The notes under the pieces: model-generated
What the model saw: only the letters and a program-made list of their open reading frames with translations
Database searches by the model: none
Told to the model about the DNA's origin: nothing
NCBI GenBank assembly: GCA_963965975.1
Contig: OZ014416.1
Coordinates: forward strand, 4,836,001-4,900,000
DNA length: 64,000 nucleotides
Direction: 5' to 3'
DNA from: Xestospongia bergquistia
Taxonomy: Eukaryota > Porifera > Demospongiae > Haplosclerida > Petrosiidae
In this document: in pieces, positions 59,896 to 64,000 of the stretch
Layout: every line of letters starts with the position of its first letter
Position numbering within the stretch: position 1 is the stretch's first letter
Position numbers and translations under genes: made by a program

Positions 59896-59917
59896 TTAAA
59901 AACACGCCGAATAGTTA

Positions 59918-59929
59918 TGCGCATGCGCA
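59918..59929. promoter_or_regulatory. NRF-1-type palindrome
   Basis: tgcgcatgcgca is a perfect 12-bp palindrome matching the NRF-1 consensus YGCGCAYGCGCR. It lies about 25 bp upstream of the open frame of the kinase and just inside PPCS intron 1, in otherwise CpG-poor DNA. NRF-1 sites are typical of housekeeping promoters in animals. Whether it serves PPCS, the kinase or neither is unknown. Confidence 0.55.
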
Positions 59930-59954
59930 TATATTACACTACTGTACAACTAAC

Positions 59955-60086
59955 AGTAACAAGGACTATTCCACGTCTTGTAGTTTGATGTTCACGAATA
60001 AACACCATCACTTGAGCTCAAACTGTTTCGAAATCTGCTGGAACTGGAGATGACTGGAGAAAGTCATCAATAGTGATATCAGCGAT
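59955..60086 (-). pseudogene. PPCS: PPCS exon 1
   Basis: It reads IADITIDDFLQSSPVPADFE, TV, a TGA, then AQVMVFIREHQTTRRGIVLV plus T before donor gttagt. The 'FI..H…RR.…VLVT|SGGT' join is the family signature across this intron. The family-type start would be about where ATC stands at 60084-60086. Upstream sequence is closed by a stop in this frame. Confidence 0.7.
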
Positions 60087-60174
60087 TGCTTTAATTTTAT
60101 AGACTCTTTTATTTTATGATTGCTACTATTTTCTGAAGTAAATTGCTAAATAGTGCTATTTATTCCTAATATTC

Positions 60175-60965
60175 AGCAGCATACCCAACTGTACAGTTGC
60201 TATGACAACACATCTATGCATAGAATAGTTATAAAAATGACTATTAAAGACAACTTTAAACCTTAACTTACCAGCAACTCTTTCTTCCTAATATTAATGG
60301 TAAAGACACCACACCCAATTTTATGGTTGCCATGACAACACTCCTATCCATAGAATAGTTATAAAAATGACTATTACAGAAAATTTCAAACCTTAACTGT
60401 CCAGCAATAACTTTCTTTCTAATATTCCGGGTACAACACCACACCTAATTTTATGGTTGCCACGACAACACTCCTAACAGTTATAAAATAACTATTACAG
60501 ACAACTTTAAACCTTAAATTACCAGCAATAACTCTTTCTTCCTAATATTCAGGATAAAGATACAGCACTTAATTTTATGGTTACCACGACAACACTCCTA
60601 TGCATAGAATAGTTATAAAAATGACTATTACAGACAATTTAAAACCTTAAGTTACCAGCAACAACTCTCTCTTTCTTCCTAATATTCAAGGTAAAGACAC
60701 AACACCCAATTTTATAGTTGTCACGACAACACTCCTAGATAGTTATAAAAATGAATATTACAGACAATTTTAAACCCTAATTTACCAGCAATAACTCTCT
60801 CTTCCTAATATTTAGCAAATTTACAGTTGCCACAACAACACTCCTATGCATAGAATAGTCATAGTAATGATTATTATAGACAATTTTAAATCTTACATTA
60901 CCAGCAAAAACTGTCTCTATATTCTGCCATTTCTGGAAAGAGATATCCCACCTACTTTTATAATT
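60175..60965. repeat. Satellite array, right flank
   Basis: About six monomers of the same ~130-bp satellite as at 1.6-5.9 kb ('ccacgacaacactcctatgc', 'tgactattacagacaatttt', 'cttaccagcaataactcttt'), starting near 60204, 60336, 60465, 60588, 60725 and 60835. They are more homogeneous than the left array and have a distinct variant ('cttcctaatattcagg' in place of 'atttctgggagg'). Confidence 0.8.
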
Positions 60966-62790
60966 GCCACAATTGCACTGCTACATAATATAGACAATTA
61001 AACTATATAAAAAAATGTAGAAAATGTAATAATAGTAATAAACACAGTATAATAACATACTTTACATGATAATTACATACTTCATTAACATTAACTTAAT
61101 CCAATGTTAAGTATGTTGTATGACTACTTGAAATAAACTACATTCACATTCAAACTGACATATCAGTTCAACATATCACTCTAGACAGATTATACTAATA
61201 AAATGATTAGATCAAAATAACTTGTGACTACTTTTGATGTTCAATTTTGTTTATATTACACTTACCTTAAAGTGTTCATTTGTATTAACTAAGTCTATAC
61301 ATTCTATTATCATCTATGTCCCAGTATATGAGGTAAATAGATCAGAGAGACTTGGAACACTAACTCCAGTAGCTGTGGCTTCCTAACCACATGTTCAATT
61401 TTTAACCCTTTTAATTTCTGTATCAATTTTAATAATAGGATGTATATGTACATGTTTAAGTAGAAAAATAAAAATGTAAGATTTAAATGTAAAATATAAG
61501 TAAGAATGATGGAAAGCCATTCCTTGTACTATTTTGAGTCATTATTTCCTCCTTGGATAACTAATATAGTATACAATTGCTATGCTAGCAGTGTTATTGA
61601 ATGTATTCTGAATTATCTTGTAGGAAGTTCTTTTTAAAACTAATTCAAACTGGTTTGTAATCAATACCTACTACTTGTACTGGTATCATTACTTAACATT
61701 AGTCCTATGTAACAAATGTGACTATAACAATAATATTCAACTGTCATTAACTGTCTTGGAACTTAAAATATATGTAAACAAATAATTTATTGCTCTTATC
61801 TAACTATGTATGAATATGAAGGAAAGTAAAAAAAATTATATGGAAGGTTTAGTAATTGATGAACTAACAACTTGTGAAGAACTTGATGATTACATATGTG
61901 GAGGATATGTCCAATGAATGTACCACTCTAGCTTATGTATACACATTGACTTAAATTTATAATGCTTACATATATACTGTAGATCTGGAAGTCATGAGAA
62001 ATCCCCAAAATCATTAAAATACCCTGAGTTTCTTTGCATTCATGTCACTAATTAATCATCAACTGTACATGTCTTAACACAGTATGTAACATGGTGTGTT
62101 ATTAAGTCTAATGTCTTTATACACTATATATTGTACAACAACCTCACCAACTGTCCAAGTGCAGGTAAATATATGTAATACAAATTTCAGATGAATTCAT
62201 AATTATAAATATAGTGAATAACTTTAAAAGTAGACAACAGATACTACAGACTCACAAGAATGGTCAATTATTTATCAGTTGGGAGGTATTATACATGTTT
62301 TATTAGTTCTAAACATAATCACACTCAATGGTTCTACATTAATGACAGTTCTGTATTTGTACTATCAATAATAGTCTCCAGTAAGTGCAGATATAGTCAC
62401 ACAATAAGACCCATTCATGTTGTTTTATAAATTATATGAAGGTATACATGAGGAGAGGACTAACATAGTAATTAAACCATGGTCATTTCAATAAGTGAAT
62501 CAACTACTGCATTATTTTGAAATATTTGATGTCTATCCATAGCAATCTATCTTTCAGATGAGGTAATCAAGTATATATGTGTGAATAAGTTAATAACTAG
62601 TAGTAAACATAAACATTTTAGGTGATACATTCATATATGGATATTGTCTACAATGAAGTATCAAATGTACTATAAACTTATAATTTAAATTGAGGTTCCA
62701 TAGTTTTATATAGAAAGGGAAAAATATTTAATTTAGGTTCCAAGTTTTTTGCAAAATTTTACCATTATCAAGTAGTGACATCATTAGGTT
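60966..62790. other. AT-rich non-coding DNA
   Basis: No supported gene. A short ATG-led stretch ending at a donor (61265-61312, minus, MIIECIDLVNTNEHFK) was seen but its phase fits no nearby exon. This segment has no counterpart in the left copy of the flank. Confidence 0.5.
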
Positions 62791-62794
62791 AATC

Positions 62795-63980
62795 AAACAC
62801 TTGTTATACAACACATAAATATCACATTTAGGTCAATATAATGGAGTATGATGTACTTATGTGTGTCATAAATCATGGTAACTGTCATTAGACATTACTG
62901 GTACTATCTGTTAGTTAGTATTTATATCTGTGAAAGGATATTATCATAAAGTCAACAGATCTTAATAAGAAACATGTAGAATACTTTGACTCATACAAAG
63001 GTTCAATTCAATCTTAGTGTACAAAATTGAGGTATAGAAAATACAAGTAAATTAATTCTACATGTACAAACAGATCATTTATGGAGTCTTTTTGTAAAGA
63101 CCAGAACTTGTCTATGCTAAAATGGGATCAGTGGTAATACATTCATAGAACAGTGAGTAATGAAGACCATATAGTGAGTAGGTTAATTAATTCCTGACAG
63201 TATTTATATGAAAGGTTGGCAGTTTGACTTGAAAATGTTTGCCAATAATTGAAAATCATCAAATTAAACACTTGAAAATTCTCACACTGTATGATATAAA
63301 ACAAGAACTTGTTTATACAGGACCAACCAAATCAAACAAATGGACATGACTGTGGGGACTTTGTGACTTAATTTGCTTAATGTTATGTGTTTGAAATACT
63401 TCGAGATTTCCAACAAGTATATATATTTATTACAAAACAAAACATTTCACATCTTAGGGTAATATGTGAGTTATTATAAAAATACTGATTAGGAGGTACT
63501 TAACAATCATTTATCGTAAGTAGTACTAAGTACCATGTACACTCCTAACTAATGATAAGTTTCCTTAGACATTATAATGTGAGACAAATGCTGCTAAACT
63601 CTACAATACCAGAAGGGTTTAATTATCAAACAATTTGCTAAAAGTCTACATGTTCCCTCTACTACTGATGATATAACCTCCAAGTTATAAAACCAAAAAC
63701 AATCTATTAATGTCACTACATCAATTACAAACTCAGCTATCATATTAGAAAAACAAATAAAATGATTAATGATTACTAATATAGGAAATAAATCTTTATC
63801 TCTACAAAAGAAGTCACTTTCATTGAAAAAAATATTACAACCACAATAACTTCAGGTTAGAATTCTTTCATTGACAGAACTAAGAGCAACAATAATAGAT
63901 TGACAAGCCTTCACTTTCAGGTCAAAGTGCAGTAATAACAATGACAGACAACAATAAATCATGTAAACAATTAAAGCCTC
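62795..63980. repeat. Right copy of the flank segment at 5.87-6.45 kb
   Basis: Same order and orientation as the left copy, with about 600 bp of extra sequence between 63236 and 63835. The extra sequence has no recognised ends or coding. The copies differ by scattered substitutions, so the duplication is older than the ankyrin-unit duplications. Confidence 0.85.
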
Positions 63981-64000
63981 TCTCACTTGTAAGTAAATCA

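Larger units (their letters stand above)
55519..60086 (-). pseudogene. PPCS: Phosphopantothenate-cysteine ligase (PPCS), interrupted copy
   Basis: Seven exons on the minus strand: 59955-60086 (start uncertain), 58761-58849, 58417-58588, 56987-57142, 56488-56604, 56377-56442, 55519-55686 (stop). All junction phases agree. Landmarks of the family in order: GIVLVT|SGGTTVPLE, YLDNFSTGTRG, SAEQFLSQDYAVIFLYR, YLAAAVSDFF, VEHKISSS, NAFIVSFK|LETDESI, SRARKAL, VVVAN, and the C-terminal EEKEKGVVIEEKLI. PPCS joins cysteine to 4'-phosphopantothenate in cytosolic coenzyme A synthesis. Oddities: in-frame TGA at 60018-60020 and at 58808-58810, the second exactly where the family has Arg before [FY]LDNFS, and no ATG at the expected family start. 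An ATG at 60006-60008 could give a shorter N-terminus but would not avoid the second TGA. Either a recently disabled copy, an assembly error, or recoding; a disabled copy is the simplest reading. Confidence 0.85.

Noticed and set aside
61265-61312. ATG-led stretch MIIECIDLVNTNEHFK followed by gtaagt, minus strand
   Set aside because: Phase 0 at its donor does not fit the kinase frame or PPCS exon 1; a 16-codon match to splice rules can arise by chance.
1-64000. CRISPR arrays, operons, bacterial promoters, tRNA and rRNA genes
   Set aside because: No regular short repeat-spacer structure, no rRNA-like or cloverleaf-like sequence noticed by eye; the DNA is clearly eukaryotic. A tRNA scan was not possible here.

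Overview
The window looks like nuclear DNA of an early-branching, AT-rich metazoan, most likely a demosponge such as Amphimedon. Reasons: many GT-AG introns with small in-phase exons, an ankyrin / ROCO GTPase / death-fold protein, animal-type PPCS and ULK4-like sequences, dense small transposons, and no bacterial-style gene packing. The species name is an inference; nothing in the sequence proves it.

Layout. (1) 1-8.7 kb holds no convincing gene: a ~140-bp degenerate satellite arranged in a ~2.1-kb higher-order repeat, two small hAT-like transposons and plain AT-rich DNA. (2) 8.7-11.6 kb holds candidate 5' exons, partly decayed. (3) 11.2-53.9 kb, plus strand, is one very large gene. Its exons encode a long row of ankyrin repeats (one repeat per exon, nearly all introns in phase 0), then one 697-codon exon with the last ankyrin repeat and a Roc-COR GTPase module, then linker exons, a death domain exon, a CARD-like exon and a short terminal exon. 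If every open exon is used the protein is about 1,550 residues. The introns were inflated by repeated tandem duplication: ~1.95-kb units at 18.0-22.2 kb, ~2.2-kb units at 29.1-35.5 kb, and a ~7.3-kb block (32.06-39.24 kb) copied to 41.27-48.82 kb. Each duplication added an ankyrin exon without changing frame. A short-LTR Ty3/gypsy retrotransposon fossil (23.8-28.0 kb) sits in one intron.

(4) 53.9-55.5 kb is empty. (5) 55.5-60.1 kb, minus strand, is a PPCS gene (phosphopantothenate-cysteine ligase, coenzyme A synthesis) in seven recognisable exons. It carries two in-frame TGA codons and has no clear family-type start codon. Its first intron contains, on the same strand, a complete but isolated ULK4-like pseudokinase domain. 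An NRF-1-type palindrome lies between PPCS exon 1 and the kinase. (6) 60.2-64 kb has the same satellite as the left flank and a second copy of the 5.9-6.5 kb segment, so the two sides of the window share an ancestral duplication.

The most interesting system is the ankyrin-ROCO-death-CARD gene. Its architecture is that of a DAPK/ROCO-type signalling or innate-sensing protein without the kinase, and its ankyrin array is growing by exon-sized modules.
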